Positions 34,521-42,831 of a stretch of DNA of 42,831 nucleotides are shown here, piece by piece; position 1 is the stretch's first letter, and each line of letters opens with the position of its first letter. A model generated the notes under the pieces. It worked only from the letters and a program-made list of their open reading frames with translations. It searched no databases and was not told where the DNA came from. This DNA is from Nitriliruptor sp040882055 (lineage in GTDB: Bacteria > Actinomycetota > Nitriliruptoria > Nitriliruptorales > Nitriliruptoraceae), in assembly GCA_040882055.1 (NCBI GenBank), contig JBBECA010000019.1, positions 1 to 42,831 of the forward strand, in the 5' to 3' direction. The translations under genes and the position numbers were made by a program.

Positions 34521-35690
34521 ATGTGCGTGGTCGAGGTGGACGTGGGACAGCGACGAGCCGAGGACATCTTCGGCACCGACGATGCCAGCATCACCCGCCT
34601 CCTGATCGACAGCGTCGTCGACCACGCGATCTTCGTGCTCGACCGCCGGGGTGTGATCCAGACCTGGAACCGCGGTGCGCAGCGGCTGAAGGGCTACCAG
34701 CCCGACGAGATCATCGGTCGCCACTTCTCGACGTTCTACACCGAGGAGTCGAGGAAGGCCGGTCTGCCCGATTCCCTGCTGGTGCGGGCCGAGACCGAAG
34801 GGGCGGCCGCACACACCGGTTGGCGGGTCCGCAAGGACGGCACGACCTTCTGGGCGGACGTCACCATCACCGCGCTGCGTGACGATGACGGCACCCTCCT
34901 CGGGTTCGCGAAGGTGACGCGCGACCGGACCGCTACGCACGAGCACGAGGAGGCGCTCGGACGTGCGCTCGCCCGCGAGCGCGAGGTGGCGACCGAACTC
35001 GACCACGTCAACCGCACGCGCAGTCGCTTCCTCGCGGCGGTCGTGCACGACCTGTCGACGCCGATCACGGTGGTGCGCAGCAGCCTGCAGTTGCTCGCAT
35101 CCGCGGTGTCCGATCACCCCGACCCCGACCTCCCGGAGATGCTCGTCAACGCACGCCGGAACGCCGACGACCTCGAGGAGCTGCGGGTCCAACTGCAGGA
35201 GTTCGCCCGGCTCGAGGGCGGCTCGGTGACCCTCCAGGTCGGTCCGGTCGATCTCGCCGAACTCGCCCGTGAGGTCGGCGCCGATCACCGCCGCATCGTC
35301 GGCAGGGACCGGGTGGTGGTCGAGGTGCCGCCGGAGCTCCGCGTGCTCGCTGATCGGCTCGCGTTGCGCCGCATCCTGACCAACCTGGTGATGAACGCCG
35401 CGCGGTACGGCCCGGAGGACCGGCCCGTCAGGATCCTGACCGCGCCCGCCCCGCGCGAGGACCAGATCACCGTCGGTGTCGCCGACGAGGGTCCCGGCAT
35501 CGGGCCGGGCGACCGCGAGCGGGTCTTCCAGGAGTTCTGGAGCGGCCGCGGCGGGGGTCGTCCAGGGAGCGGCCTCGGCCTCGGGCTGAACATCGTGCAG
35601 GGGTACGTCCAGGCGCACGGGGGCCGGGTCTGGATCGACAGCGAGGAAGGCCGTGGCGCGACCTTCTGGTTCACCCTCGATCGCACCTGA
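34521..35690 (+). CDS. PAS-domain sensor histidine kinase
   Basis: A 389-residue cytosolic kinase. The PAS domain covers about 25-135 (DHAIFVLDRRGVIQTWNRGA, GYQPDEIIGRHFSTFY, RKDGTTFWADVTITALRD). A linker helix leads to HisKA with His176 in FLAAVVHDLSTPITVV. ATPase boxes follow: NLVMNAARYG, ADEGPGIGPGDRERVFQEFW and GSGLGLGLNIVQGYVQAHGG. No membrane segment is seen. The PAS type is that of light/redox-like PAS kinases, but no cofactor residue is evident. The start is uncertain: ATG 34521 follows a hairpin without a clear ribosome site; GTG 34542 has GAGG ahead of it. Confidence 0.92.
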   Translation: MCVVEVDVGQRRAEDIFGTDDASITRLLIDSVVDHAIFVLDRRGVIQTWNRGAQRLKGYQPDEIIGRHFSTFYTEESRKAGLPDSLLVRAETEGAAAHTGWRVRKDGTTFWADVTITALRDDDGTLLGFAKVTRDRTATHEHEEALGRALAREREVATELDHVNRTRSRFLAAVVHDLSTPITVVRSSLQLLASAVSDHPDPDLPEMLVNARRNADDLEELRVQLQEFARLEGGSVTLQVGPVDLAELAREVGADHRRIVGRDRVVVEVPPELRVLADRLALRRILTNLVMNAARYGPEDRPVRILTAPAPREDQITVGVADEGPGIGPGDRERVFQEFWSGRGGGRPGSGLGLGLNIVQGYVQAHGGRVWIDSEEGRGATFWFTLDRT

Positions 35691-35737
35691 GCGCCTGCGG
35701 ACGGGGGCCGGGCGTAGCCGGTGATGAGCGCCGGGCG

Positions 35738-35743
35738 TAGGTT
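35738..35743 (+). promoter_or_regulatory. -10 hexamer for leaderless ligD-type gene
   Basis: TAGGTT ends 6 bases before the ATG at 35750 with no Shine-Dalgarno between, as expected for a leaderless transcript. Confidence 0.45.
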
Positions 35744-35749
35744 CCCGAC

Positions 35750-36769
35750 ATGGCAGCCAGCAGCAAGGACGGCACGACCCTCGACCTCGCGGGGCGCGAG
35801 GTGCGCGTCTCGAGCCCGGACAAGGTCTTCTTCGCCGAGCGTGGCGAGACGAAGCTCGATCTCATCCGCTACTACGGCGCCGTCGCCGGTCCGATCCTCG
35901 CGGCGATGGGCGACCGTCCGCTCCTGCTCGAGCGCTACCCGAGCGGGGCGGACGGATCGTGGTTCTTCCAGAAGCGGGTGCCGAAGAACGCGCCGTCCTG
36001 GTTGACGACCGCCGAGGTCAGCACGGTGAACGGCACGACCTCCGATGCCCTGGTCGCGGCGGACGTGGCCCACCTCGCGTGGGCGGTGAACCTCGGCTGC
36101 CTCGGCTTCCACGTCTGGCCCCAGCGCGCGAGCGACCCGGAACACGCCGATGAGCTGCGGATCGACCTCGACCCGCAGCCCGGGACCGATTTCGACACCG
36201 CCCGGATCGCCGCCGCCGAGCTGCGGGACCTGCTCGCCGAGGTGGGGCTCACCGGCTTCCCGAAGACCACGGGCAAGCGCGGCATCCACGTCTACCTGCG
36301 GCTCGAACCTCGGTGGGACAGCTACCAGGTGCGTTCCGCTGCGGTCGCCGTGGCGCGTGAGCTCGAGCGCCGACGTCCGGACCTGGTGACGGCGGCGTGG
36401 TGGAAGGAGGAGCGCGGCGAACGGATCTTCGTCGACTACAACCAGAACGCACCGCACAAGACCGTGTTCGGGGCCTGGTGCGTCCGTGCCCGGCCGGGCG
36501 CGCAGGTGTCGACACCGTTCGGGTGGGACGAGCTCGACGACATCCGACCCGATGAGCTGACCATCGCGACCGTCCCGCACCGGCTCGCCGACCGTGGGGA
36601 CCCGTGGGCGGCGATGTACGCCGAACCCCAGTCGCTCGAGCCGCTGCTGGCGATGCACGAGCGCGACCGGAACGCCGGGGCGATGGACGCGCCCTGGCCA
36701 CCGGTCTACCCGAAGATGCCCGATGAGCCCCCGCGGGTGGCACCGAGCCGTGCCAAGCGGGACGGGTGA
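35750..36769 (+). CDS. LigD-type DNA polymerase/primase domain protein, stand-alone
   Basis: A 339-residue archaeo-eukaryotic primase-type polymerase, the POL domain of LigD, which fills gaps during Ku-dependent end joining. Catalytic features: DELRIDLDPQPGTDF (metal Asps), KTTGKRGIHVYLRL, and RIFVDYNQNAPHKTVFGAWC with the third Asp. The phosphate-binding GSWFFQKRVPKNAP loop is also present. The ligase and nuclease domains of full LigD are absent and no ku gene is in the window, so these would be encoded elsewhere. The mRNA is probably leaderless. Confidence 0.93.
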   Translation: MAASSKDGTTLDLAGREVRVSSPDKVFFAERGETKLDLIRYYGAVAGPILAAMGDRPLLLERYPSGADGSWFFQKRVPKNAPSWLTTAEVSTVNGTTSDALVAADVAHLAWAVNLGCLGFHVWPQRASDPEHADELRIDLDPQPGTDFDTARIAAAELRDLLAEVGLTGFPKTTGKRGIHVYLRLEPRWDSYQVRSAAVAVARELERRRPDLVTAAWWKEERGERIFVDYNQNAPHKTVFGAWCVRARPGAQVSTPFGWDELDDIRPDELTIATVPHRLADRGDPWAAMYAEPQSLEPLLAMHERDRNAGAMDAPWPPVYPKMPDEPPRVAPSRAKRDG

Positions 36770-37035
36770 GCGCCGAGCACCGGCCGGCTCGACCGGACCC
36801 ACGCCGCGCTCCAGGCGCCGCTGCTGCGGGCTGAGGGCGTCCCCATCGCCGACGACGGTCGTGTCGGCTGAACCCCGTCGATCGCCCCGACGCCGGTCGG
36901 CGGGGTTGACATCGCGTCGCCCGGTGTTGAACACTGCTCAGCAAGCAGAGGTGGGCCGCCCTCGTGCGCCGGTGATCGGCGTGACGACGCCGCCCACCGT
37001 CCGCAGGGAACGTCCACGCCCCGAGGAGCACGCCC
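36770..37035. other. 266-bp intergenic region
   Basis: The left 100 bp can be read in one frame up to a TGA at about 36868 as HAALQAPLLRAEGVPIADDG, possibly a gene remnant without a start. AACCCCG (36871-36877) and CGGGGTT (36901-36907) form an inverted repeat. TTGACA at 36906-36911 could be a -35 for the monooxygenase gene, with a poor -10. Confidence 0.4.
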
Positions 37036-38547
37036 GTGACCGAAGCGATCGCCGTACCCGGTACCACCGGCGCCACGACCGAGCACGTCGACGTGTTGAT
37101 CATCGGCGCGGGACTGTCGGGGATCGGTGCCGCCTGCCACCTCTCGGACAAGCAACCGCAGCGGCGCTACCTCATCCTCGAGTCGCGGGACGCCATGGGC
37201 GGCACCTGGGACCTGTTCCGCTACCCGGGCATCCGATCCGACTCCGACATGTTCACCCTCGGGTTCGGGTTCCGACCGTGGGATGGCGACAAGTCCATCG
37301 CCGATGGCGCCGACATCCTGCGCTACATCCAGGACACGGCCCGCGAGTTCGGGATCGAGCGCCACATCCGTTACCAGCGTCGGGTCACGGCGCTGTCGTG
37401 GGACAGCGATCAGGCGGTGTGGACGGCGGAGGTGACGCGCACCGACACCGGTGCCACCGAAGCGGTGACCGCCAGCTTCGTCTACTCCTGCACCGGCTAC
37501 TACCGCTACGACGAGGGCTACACGCCGAACTTCCCGGGCACCGACCGGTTCGAGGGGCGGATCGTCCACCCGCAGCACTGGCCCGAGGACCTCGACCCGA
37601 GCGGCGAACGCTTCGTGGTCATCGGCAGCGGCGCGACGGCGGTGACGCTTGTGCCGTCGCTAGCGCGGCAGGCCGGCCACGTCACGATGCTGCAGCGGTC
37701 ACCGAGCTACATCACCTCGTTGCCGGACCGCGACGTGATCGCCGATGCGGCTCGACGCTTCCTGCCGTCAGCGTTGGCGCACCGCATCATCAAGTGGAAG
37801 AACGTGGCGATCACCTCGATCGTGTACCAGCTCAGCCGGCGCGTCCCCGCGGTGGTCAAGAAGGTGCTCCGCTGGCGTCTTGAGCGGCAGCTGCCCGCCG
37901 ATTTCGACGTCGACACCCACTTCACCCCCCGCTACGACCCGTGGGACCAACGGCTGTGCCTGGTCCCCAACAACGACCTGTTCGAGGCGCTCCGGCAGGA
38001 CCGTGCGTCGATGGTCACCGACACGATCGCCACCTTCACCGAGACCGGCATCCAGCTCGACTCGGGGCGCCACCTCGAGGCCGACGTGATCGTCACGGCC
38101 ACGGGCCTCAACCTGCTCACGATGGGGGGCATCGAGTTCACCGTCGACGGTGAACGCGTCGACGTCTCGGACACCGTGGCCTACAAGGGCATGATGCTGA
38201 GCGGCGTGCCGAACTTCGCGTTCGCGATCGGGTACACGAACGCCTCCTGGACGCTCAAGGTCGACCTGGTCTCCGACTACCTCTGCCGGTTGCTCGAGCA
38301 CATGGATGCCCGGGGCTACGACCAGGTCACCGCGACCCGACCCGCGGCCGGGGCTGAGCTCCGCCCGCTGATCGATCTCGATTCCGGGTACGTGAAGCGC
38401 TCCGTCGATCAGCTGCCCAAGCAGGCCGACCGTGCCCCCTGGCAGCTGCACCAGAACTACGTGCGCGATGTCCAGCTGTTCCGGAGCGGCCAGGTCGACG
38501 ACGAGGGTGTGCGTTTCTCCCGGCGGCCCGTGGCCCGGATCGCCTGA
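37036..38547 (+). CDS. flavin-containing monooxygenase, EthA-like (Baeyer-Villiger type)
   Basis: A 503-residue FAD- and NADPH-dependent monooxygenase. FAD motif VDVLIIGAGLSGIGAACHL near the N-terminus, GGTWDLFRYPGIRSDSDMFT, the fingerprint FEGRIVHPQHWPEDLD, and the NADPH motif FVVIGSGATAVTL. VTATGLNLLTMGGIEF marks the C-terminal FAD contact. Overall wording is close to mycobacterial EthA, which oxidises ketones and thioamides. GTG at 37036 has GAGGAG upstream. The natural substrate is unknown. It is convergent with the next gene. Confidence 0.93.
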   Translation: MTEAIAVPGTTGATTEHVDVLIIGAGLSGIGAACHLSDKQPQRRYLILESRDAMGGTWDLFRYPGIRSDSDMFTLGFGFRPWDGDKSIADGADILRYIQDTAREFGIERHIRYQRRVTALSWDSDQAVWTAEVTRTDTGATEAVTASFVYSCTGYYRYDEGYTPNFPGTDRFEGRIVHPQHWPEDLDPSGERFVVIGSGATAVTLVPSLARQAGHVTMLQRSPSYITSLPDRDVIADAARRFLPSALAHRIIKWKNVAITSIVYQLSRRVPAVVKKVLRWRLERQLPADFDVDTHFTPRYDPWDQRLCLVPNNDLFEALRQDRASMVTDTIATFTETGIQLDSGRHLEADVIVTATGLNLLTMGGIEFTVDGERVDVSDTVAYKGMMLSGVPNFAFAIGYTNASWTLKVDLVSDYLCRLLEHMDARGYDQVTATRPAAGAELRPLIDLDSGYVKRSVDQLPKQADRAPWQLHQNYVRDVQLFRSGQVDDEGVRFSRRPVARIA

Positions 38548-38559
38548 CCGCCTCGAGCG

Positions 38560-39213
38560 TCAGCGTTGCCGCTGCGATCGGGCGATGGTGTGGTCCAGCA
38601 CCGGCCGCTCGATGCCCAGCTCCGTCGCGAGCTCGTCCAGCAGCTCGCCGGCGCGATCCGGCGCGGTCTCCTCGCCGGTGGCGACCTCGACCCAGCGCAC
38701 CACGCTGGTCTCGGGTGGGACGTCCGGCAGACCCGCCGAGTGGCGGACGGCGTGCCAGCTGAGCGCGCCGCAGCCGGCGACCGCGCACCAGGCCGCCTCC
38801 TGGGTGTCCGCCCGTTCGGGTTCGCTCCTCGGGTCGGCGAGGTCGGCGGCGTGCGTGACACCGACGGCCACCAGAGCGGCCGCTGCACGCGGTACCGCGG
38901 CGGCCTTCAGCCGGGCGGCCAGCCGCTGGTTGTCGCAGAAGAGCGACACCAGTGCATCGTCGTCGGCCCCGTGCAGCTGTTCGACGAGCGTGTCGAGCCC
39001 CACCTCGTGTTCGTCGCGGTGCTCGGGGCCGACGTCCGGCACCCCGAACCGTTCGGCGTAGCGCGAGACGGCGTGGCGGGCGGAGGCGTCGTTCGCCCGG
39101 ATGGCGAAGATGGCGTCGATCACCGCCAGCGGCAGGTTCGCGTAACCAGGTGGGTGCTCGAGGTCGAGCTGTCCCGGCCCCTCGCGCCAGGCTGGTTCAA
39201 GGACGTGCGCCAC
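38560..39213 (-). CDS. hypothetical protein, HhH-GPD glycosylase-like
   Basis: A 217-residue protein. The N-terminal YANLPLAVIDAIFAIRANDA segment and the later GALSWHAVRHSAGLPDVPPE followed by ELGIERPVLDHTIARSQ resemble a family of uncharacterised actinobacterial proteins. In that family the second segment reads like the LLGxxGVKPDxMIxRFV helix of HhH base-excision glycosylases. Here the catalytic Lys/Asp positions are not clear, so enzymatic activity is doubtful. GTG at 39213. It lies 34 bp before the luciferase-like gene on the same strand. Confidence 0.65.
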   Translation of the reverse strand: MAHVLEPAWREGPGQLDLEHPPGYANLPLAVIDAIFAIRANDASARHAVSRYAERFGVPDVGPEHRDEHEVGLDTLVEQLHGADDDALVSLFCDNQRLAARLKAAAVPRAAAALVAVGVTHAADLADPRSEPERADTQEAAWCAVAGCGALSWHAVRHSAGLPDVPPETSVVRWVEVATGEETAPDRAGELLDELATELGIERPVLDHTIARSQRQR

Positions 39214-39247
39214 GGTGAGCCTGCTCTCGTCGGTCGGACGTGGAACC

Positions 39248-40264
39248 CTAGGCCGTCCGGGTCGTTCGAGGGCCTCGAACGCGCTCGCCGGCGCGCTCGC
39301 GCGCGATGAGCTCGAAGGTTCGCAGGCGCCGGGTCTGGTCGGTGGCGCTCGCTGCGAGGATCAGCTCGTCGGCGTCCGCGTGTTCGGCGAAACGCTCGAG
39401 GTAGCGGACGACCTCGTCCGCGGTCCCGACGCCGGTGTAGCGCAGCATCTGCAGCACCGGCGCGGCGGACGGCGAGTCGAGCAGCAGGTCGAGTTCGTCG
39501 TCGCTGTAGGAACGGCCGCGGCCGAGCAGCAGCTTGGCCCGGCGACGCTTGGCGACCTGCAGCTGCTGGTCGGCGTCAGCGGGGTCGTCCGCGGCGATCA
39601 CGTTGACGCCGGCGATCACGTGCGGTCGCTCGAGCTGTTCCGAGGGTCGGAACCCCGACCGGTAGGCCGCCACCGCCTGTTCCAGGGCGTCCGGGGCGAA
39701 GTGGGACGCGAAGGCGTACGGCAGCCCGAGCTGCGCCGCGAGCTGAGCGCCGAACAGCGACGACCCGAGGATGTACAGCGGGACCTGCGTGCCACGCCCT
39801 GGGGTCGCGTGGACGCCTTCGACCAGGGAGGTCTCGGAGAGGTACCCCTGGAGCTCGAGGACGTCGTCGGGGAAGCGCTCCGCGGACGCCGGGTGGCGGC
39901 GGAGCGCTCGGAACGTCTGCTGATCGGTGCCCGGCGCTCGGCCGAGGCCGAGGTCGATGCGGCCCGGGTGCAGCGACGCGAGGGTGCCGAACTGTTCGGC
40001 GATGACCAGGGGGGAGTGGTTCGGGAGCATCACCCCGCCGGAGCCGAGCCGGATCGTGCGCGTGTGGGCCGCGACGTGGGCGATGAGCACGCTGGTCGCC
40101 GCCGAGGCGATGGTCGCCATGTTGTGGTGCTCGGCGTACCAGATCCGGTGGTAGCCCCACCCCTCGGCGTGCTGGGCGAGCTCCATGCTCGACGCCAGTC
40201 GGTCGGGGATGGTCTCGGCGGGCCCGAGGTCGGCCAGGTCGAGGATCGAGAGGGGGACGGACAC
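39248..40264 (-). CDS. luciferase-like (LLM) flavin-dependent oxidoreductase
   Basis: A 338-residue TIM-barrel flavin enzyme of the bacterial luciferase-like class. VPLSILDLADLGPAETIPDRL, GWGYHRIWYAEHHNMATIASAAT, IRLGSGGVMLPNHSPLVIAEQFGTL, GRIDLGLGRAPGTD and VPLYILGSSLFGAQLAAQLG match the MsnO8-type LLM subgroup, which uses FMN and a redox partner. The substrate is unknown. GTG at 40264 has GAGG upstream and the length is normal. It is divergent from the penicillin-binding protein gene. Confidence 0.93.
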   Translation of the reverse strand: MSVPLSILDLADLGPAETIPDRLASSMELAQHAEGWGYHRIWYAEHHNMATIASAATSVLIAHVAAHTRTIRLGSGGVMLPNHSPLVIAEQFGTLASLHPGRIDLGLGRAPGTDQQTFRALRRHPASAERFPDDVLELQGYLSETSLVEGVHATPGRGTQVPLYILGSSLFGAQLAAQLGLPYAFASHFAPDALEQAVAAYRSGFRPSEQLERPHVIAGVNVIAADDPADADQQLQVAKRRRAKLLLGRGRSYSDDELDLLLDSPSAAPVLQMLRYTGVGTADEVVRYLERFAEHADADELILAASATDQTRRLRTFELIARERAGERVRGPRTTRTA

Positions 40265-40449
40265 TGGGTGACCTCGTCGGTGGCGGGGGGAGGGGCGTTC
40301 GGCTCGTCGGAACGCACACCGGGCGTCGGCTGTTCCCGCATCCGCCCCTTCGTCGGGGCCCCGAGCCTGTCGCGCGCCCCGCGGTAGGTCACCCTGGACG
40401 AGCCGCCCCCCGTCCGACCCCTCCCAACCGACCTCTGGAGCTCGTCGTC

Positions 40450-42831
40450 GTGTCCTCGCCTGCCGCCGGTCCGACCGAGCACGGCGGCGCACCCCGGTGG
40501 CGGCGCGTGGCGTTGCGTGTGATCGCGTTCGGGGCGCTGTTCGCCGCCGCCGCGGTCGGCGTGGCGGCGTTCGCCCTCTGGCGGACCTACGAGGGGGCGA
40601 GCATCCCGTCGGCCGACCAGCTCGCCATCCCCGAGCCCACGATCATCCGTGACAGCGAGGACGAGACCGTCGCGACGCTCGAGCCTGCGGCCATCCGACG
40701 CAACGTCGACCTCGCCGACCTGCCGCGCCACGTCCCGGACGCGTTGCTCGCTGCCGAGGACCGGGGTTTCTACGACCACCCCGGCTACTCGCTGCGCGGT
40801 ATCGCCCGTGCGTTCTGGGCCAACCTGCGGTCAGGGGAGGTGGAGCAGGGCGCCTCCACCATCACCCAGCAGTACGTGGCGTTGGCCGTCGAGGACATCG
40901 ACGTCAGCTACCTCGGCAAAGCCCGCGAGGTCGCACTCGCGGCCGCTCTCGAGGACGAGCTGTCGAAGGACCAGATCCTCGAGAACTACCTCAACGCCGT
41001 CCCCTTCGGTCGCGCCGCTCGGGGCATCGAGGCCGCCGCTCGCACCTACTTCGACATCGGCGCGGACGAGCTCGATGTCGAGCAGGCAGCACTCCTCGCC
41101 GGGATGGTCGCGGCGCCGAGCGCCTTCGACCCCGAGGACAACCCGGAAGGGGCGTCGGCGCGGCGCGACTTCACCCTGAGCGGGATGGAGGAGATCGGCG
41201 CGATCGGCCGGGAGGAAGCCCGCCGCATCCGCGGCTCGGAGCTGCCCGAGCTCCGGACCGACCCTCTCGTCGACTACGGGCCGAACTCGTACTTCATCGA
41301 TGCCGTCCGCGACGAGGTCCCACGCCTGCTCGAGGACGACCGACGGGACGTCGCCGCCGATCTCGTGGTCCACACCACGCTCGATCAGCGGGGCCAGGCG
41401 CAGGCCATCGAGTCCCTCGGCGACACGCTCGCTGACACCCCGTACTCGGGTTCCATCGTCACCATCGAGAACAGCACGGGAGCCGTTCGCACCCTGGTCG
41501 GGGGGCTCGACTACGCGGAGCAGCAGTACAACGTCGCGGTCGAGGGTCGGCGGCAGCCGGGATCGGCGTTCAAGCCGTTCACCCTGACCGAGTTGGTGGC
41601 TCAGGGCTACGGACCGGACCAGATGCGCGTCGACGCGCCCCGTGAGGTCGAGGTCGGCGAGGAGGGCAACACGGCGACCGTTGGGAACTACTCCGGTCGC
41701 GGTCACGGGGAGGTGTCGGCCCGCGAAGCCACCATCAGCTCGATCAACACCGCGTACATGGCGTTGGCCGAGGAGGCCGGGTACGAGCGCGTCGCCGAGC
41801 GGGCGACGGAGCTCGGTATCGACGCCGACCTGCCCGCCGTCCCGAGCTTGACGCTCGGCTCGGTGGAGGTGTTGCCGATCGAGATGGCCGAGGCGTACGC
41901 CACCCTCGCGACGGAGGGGGTCCACCGCACGCCACACCTGGTGGAGCGGATCGAGACCCGCGGCGGCGAGATCCTCTACGAACACGAACCCGACCCGGTC
42001 GAGGTCCTCGACACCAACGCGGCGCTGCTCGTGACGGACGTCCTCACCGACGTGGTGGACCGCGGCACGGCGACGGCGGCTGCGATCGATCGCCCGGTGG
42101 CGGGGAAGACCGGGACCACCGACGACAACATCGATGCTTGGTTCGTCGGTTACACGGTCCAGCACACCACCGCGACGTGGGTCGGCAACCTCGACAACTC
42201 GCCGACCGACGGCGTCACCGGGGGCTCGCTGCCGGCGACCGCATGGTCGACCTACATGGCCGCCTACAGCGAGCCGTGGGAGCCACAGGGTTTCGCGGAA
42301 CCCGACACCTCGGACCTGCGCGGTTTCGAGCCCGAAGAACCCGAGGAGCCCGAGGAGCCGGAGGAGCCGGAGGAACCCGAGCCAGAACCGGAGCCCGAGC
42401 CCGAACCGGAGCCCGAACCGGAGCCCGAACCGGAGCCCGAACCGGAACCGGAGCCGGAGCCGGAGCCGTCCGAGGGTGACGACGGCGACGATGGGTCCGA
42501 TGGTGGCGATGGCCTCGGCGGGGACGACGGCGTCGTCGATGACGTCCTCGGCGATGACGAGGACGACGCCCCGGCCGACGACGGTCCGGACGATGATGGT
42601 GTGACGGATGACGGCGCTGCCGACGATGGGTCGGCCGACGGTGGGTCAGGCGACGACGGCGCTGCCGACGGTGGGTCAGGCGACGACGGTTCGTCCGATG
42701 GTGGGTCGACGGACGGTGGGTCGACGGACGGTGGGTCGACGGATGATGGGTCGACGGATGATGGGTCGACGGACGGTGGGTCGACGGATGATGGGGCCAC
42801 CGACGGGTCGACGGATGGTGGCTCGACCGAT
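40450..42831 (+). CDS. class A penicillin-binding protein, partial, with repetitive acidic tail
   Basis: 794 codons with no stop before the window edge. One membrane segment lies at about 20-45. The glycosyltransferase domain has Glu103 in AAEDRGFYDHPGYS and EQGASTITQQYV. The transpeptidase has Ser372-x-x-Lys375 (RQPGSAFKPF), Ser431-Ile-Asn433 and Lys553-Thr-Gly555. It polymerises and cross-links peptidoglycan outside the membrane. From about residue 627 the tail is Glu-Pro repeats, then Asp/Gly/Ser repeats ending in STDGG/STDDG pentads. GTG at 40450 with CTGGAG upstream. Tails of this kind probably span the cell wall; this one is unusually long. Confidence 0.93.
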   Translation, partial: MSSPAAGPTEHGGAPRWRRVALRVIAFGALFAAAAVGVAAFALWRTYEGASIPSADQLAIPEPTIIRDSEDETVATLEPAAIRRNVDLADLPRHVPDALLAAEDRGFYDHPGYSLRGIARAFWANLRSGEVEQGASTITQQYVALAVEDIDVSYLGKAREVALAAALEDELSKDQILENYLNAVPFGRAARGIEAAARTYFDIGADELDVEQAALLAGMVAAPSAFDPEDNPEGASARRDFTLSGMEEIGAIGREEARRIRGSELPELRTDPLVDYGPNSYFIDAVRDEVPRLLEDDRRDVAADLVVHTTLDQRGQAQAIESLGDTLADTPYSGSIVTIENSTGAVRTLVGGLDYAEQQYNVAVEGRRQPGSAFKPFTLTELVAQGYGPDQMRVDAPREVEVGEEGNTATVGNYSGRGHGEVSAREATISSINTAYMALAEEAGYERVAERATELGIDADLPAVPSLTLGSVEVLPIEMAEAYATLATEGVHRTPHLVERIETRGGEILYEHEPDPVEVLDTNAALLVTDVLTDVVDRGTATAAAIDRPVAGKTGTTDDNIDAWFVGYTVQHTTATWVGNLDNSPTDGVTGGSLPATAWSTYMAAYSEPWEPQGFAEPDTSDLRGFEPEEPEEPEEPEEPEEPEPEPEPEPEPEPEPEPEPEPEPEPEPEPEPSEGDDGDDGSDGGDGLGGDDGVVDDVLGDDEDDAPADDGPDDDGVTDDGAADDGSADGGSGDDGAADGGSGDDGSSDGGSTDGGSTDGGSTDDGSTDDGSTDGGSTDDGATDGSTDGGSTD
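42331..42470 (+). repeat. Glu-Pro coding repeat
   Basis: Tandem GAGCCC/GAACCG hexamers and GAGGAGCCG nonamers encode EEP then EPEP runs, predicted as a stiff extended linker. Confidence 0.9.
42709..42831 (+). repeat. 15-bp tandem repeat at window end
   Basis: Units of TCGACGGACGGTGGG or TCGACGGATGATGGG encode STDGG/STDDG. The array reaches the last base, so the window may stop where an assembly broke in this repeat. Confidence 0.85.

Noticed and set aside
34496..34882. A GTG 6 bases after TAGGGT that would suit leaderless translation.
   Set aside because: It opens an out-of-frame reading across the PAS kinase with noise-like residues; the kinase is clearly in the other frame.
36770..36870. 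A short frame ending GVPIADDGRVG before a stop, downstream of the polymerase gene.
   Set aside because: It has no start codon or ribosome site and is too short to assign; at most it is a gene remnant.

Overview
The window is about 42.8 kb of very GC-rich DNA. It has many GTG starts, 4-bp GTGA gene overlaps, a catalase-peroxidase/FurA pair, an ECF sigma/YciI pair, an EthA-like monooxygenase and an actinobacterial-type gas vesicle operon. I infer a free-living high-GC actinobacterium. A deep lineage such as Nitriliruptoria is possible, but no marker gene here proves it. It is a draft assembly: two 100-N gaps (4751-4850, 12523-12622) are each flanked by the same 55 bp on both sides, which looks like two contigs sharing a 55-mer that were never merged. 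No rRNA, tRNA, CRISPR array, insertion sequence or phage gene was recognised.

Layout. 1-1111: an arsR / SRPBCC / DUF1801 operon on the minus strand, with a textbook promoter overlapped by a perfect palindrome. 1177-4689: an RlmM-like rRNA methyltransferase, divergent from a secreted DUF6351 esterase-like protein with an LPATG tail. 4867-6658: a PadR repressor translationally coupled to a membrane protein, with a 17-bp tandem repeat upstream. 6799-9608: katG and a divergent furA sharing a palindrome between the katG -35 and -10. 9654-12179: DUF2237, a lipase maturation factor homologue and OsmC. 12207-13702: yciI plus a sigma factor gene that is internally deleted and frameshifted. 14009-15606: a class V aminotransferase and a fructosamine-kinase-like gene lacking its catalytic core. 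15640-21800: gltB-gltD (glutamate synthase).

22103-29324 is a gas vesicle island: a basic hypothetical protein, a small internally duplicated protein, then gvpA, gvpF, gvpG, gvpO, gvpJ, gvpL, gvpS, a second gvpF/L and gvpK. From gvpF to gvpK every gene overlaps the next by 1 or 4 bp. The island ends with a highly acidic 434-residue protein carrying two nearly identical SAP motifs. The same SAP motif is fused to the N-terminus of GvpO, which ties this undescribed protein to the vesicle genes. I regard it as the most interesting system in the window. It is followed by an SLC12-like cation/chloride cotransporter homologue and a small soluble histidine kinase.

32499-42831: L-isoaspartyl methyltransferase, a MetZ-type sulfhydrylase, a PAS histidine kinase with a hairpin at its start, a stand-alone LigD-type polymerase domain, an EthA-like flavin monooxygenase, an HhH-glycosylase-like hypothetical protein, a luciferase-like monooxygenase, and a class A penicillin-binding protein. 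The last runs off the window inside a long repetitive acidic tail.
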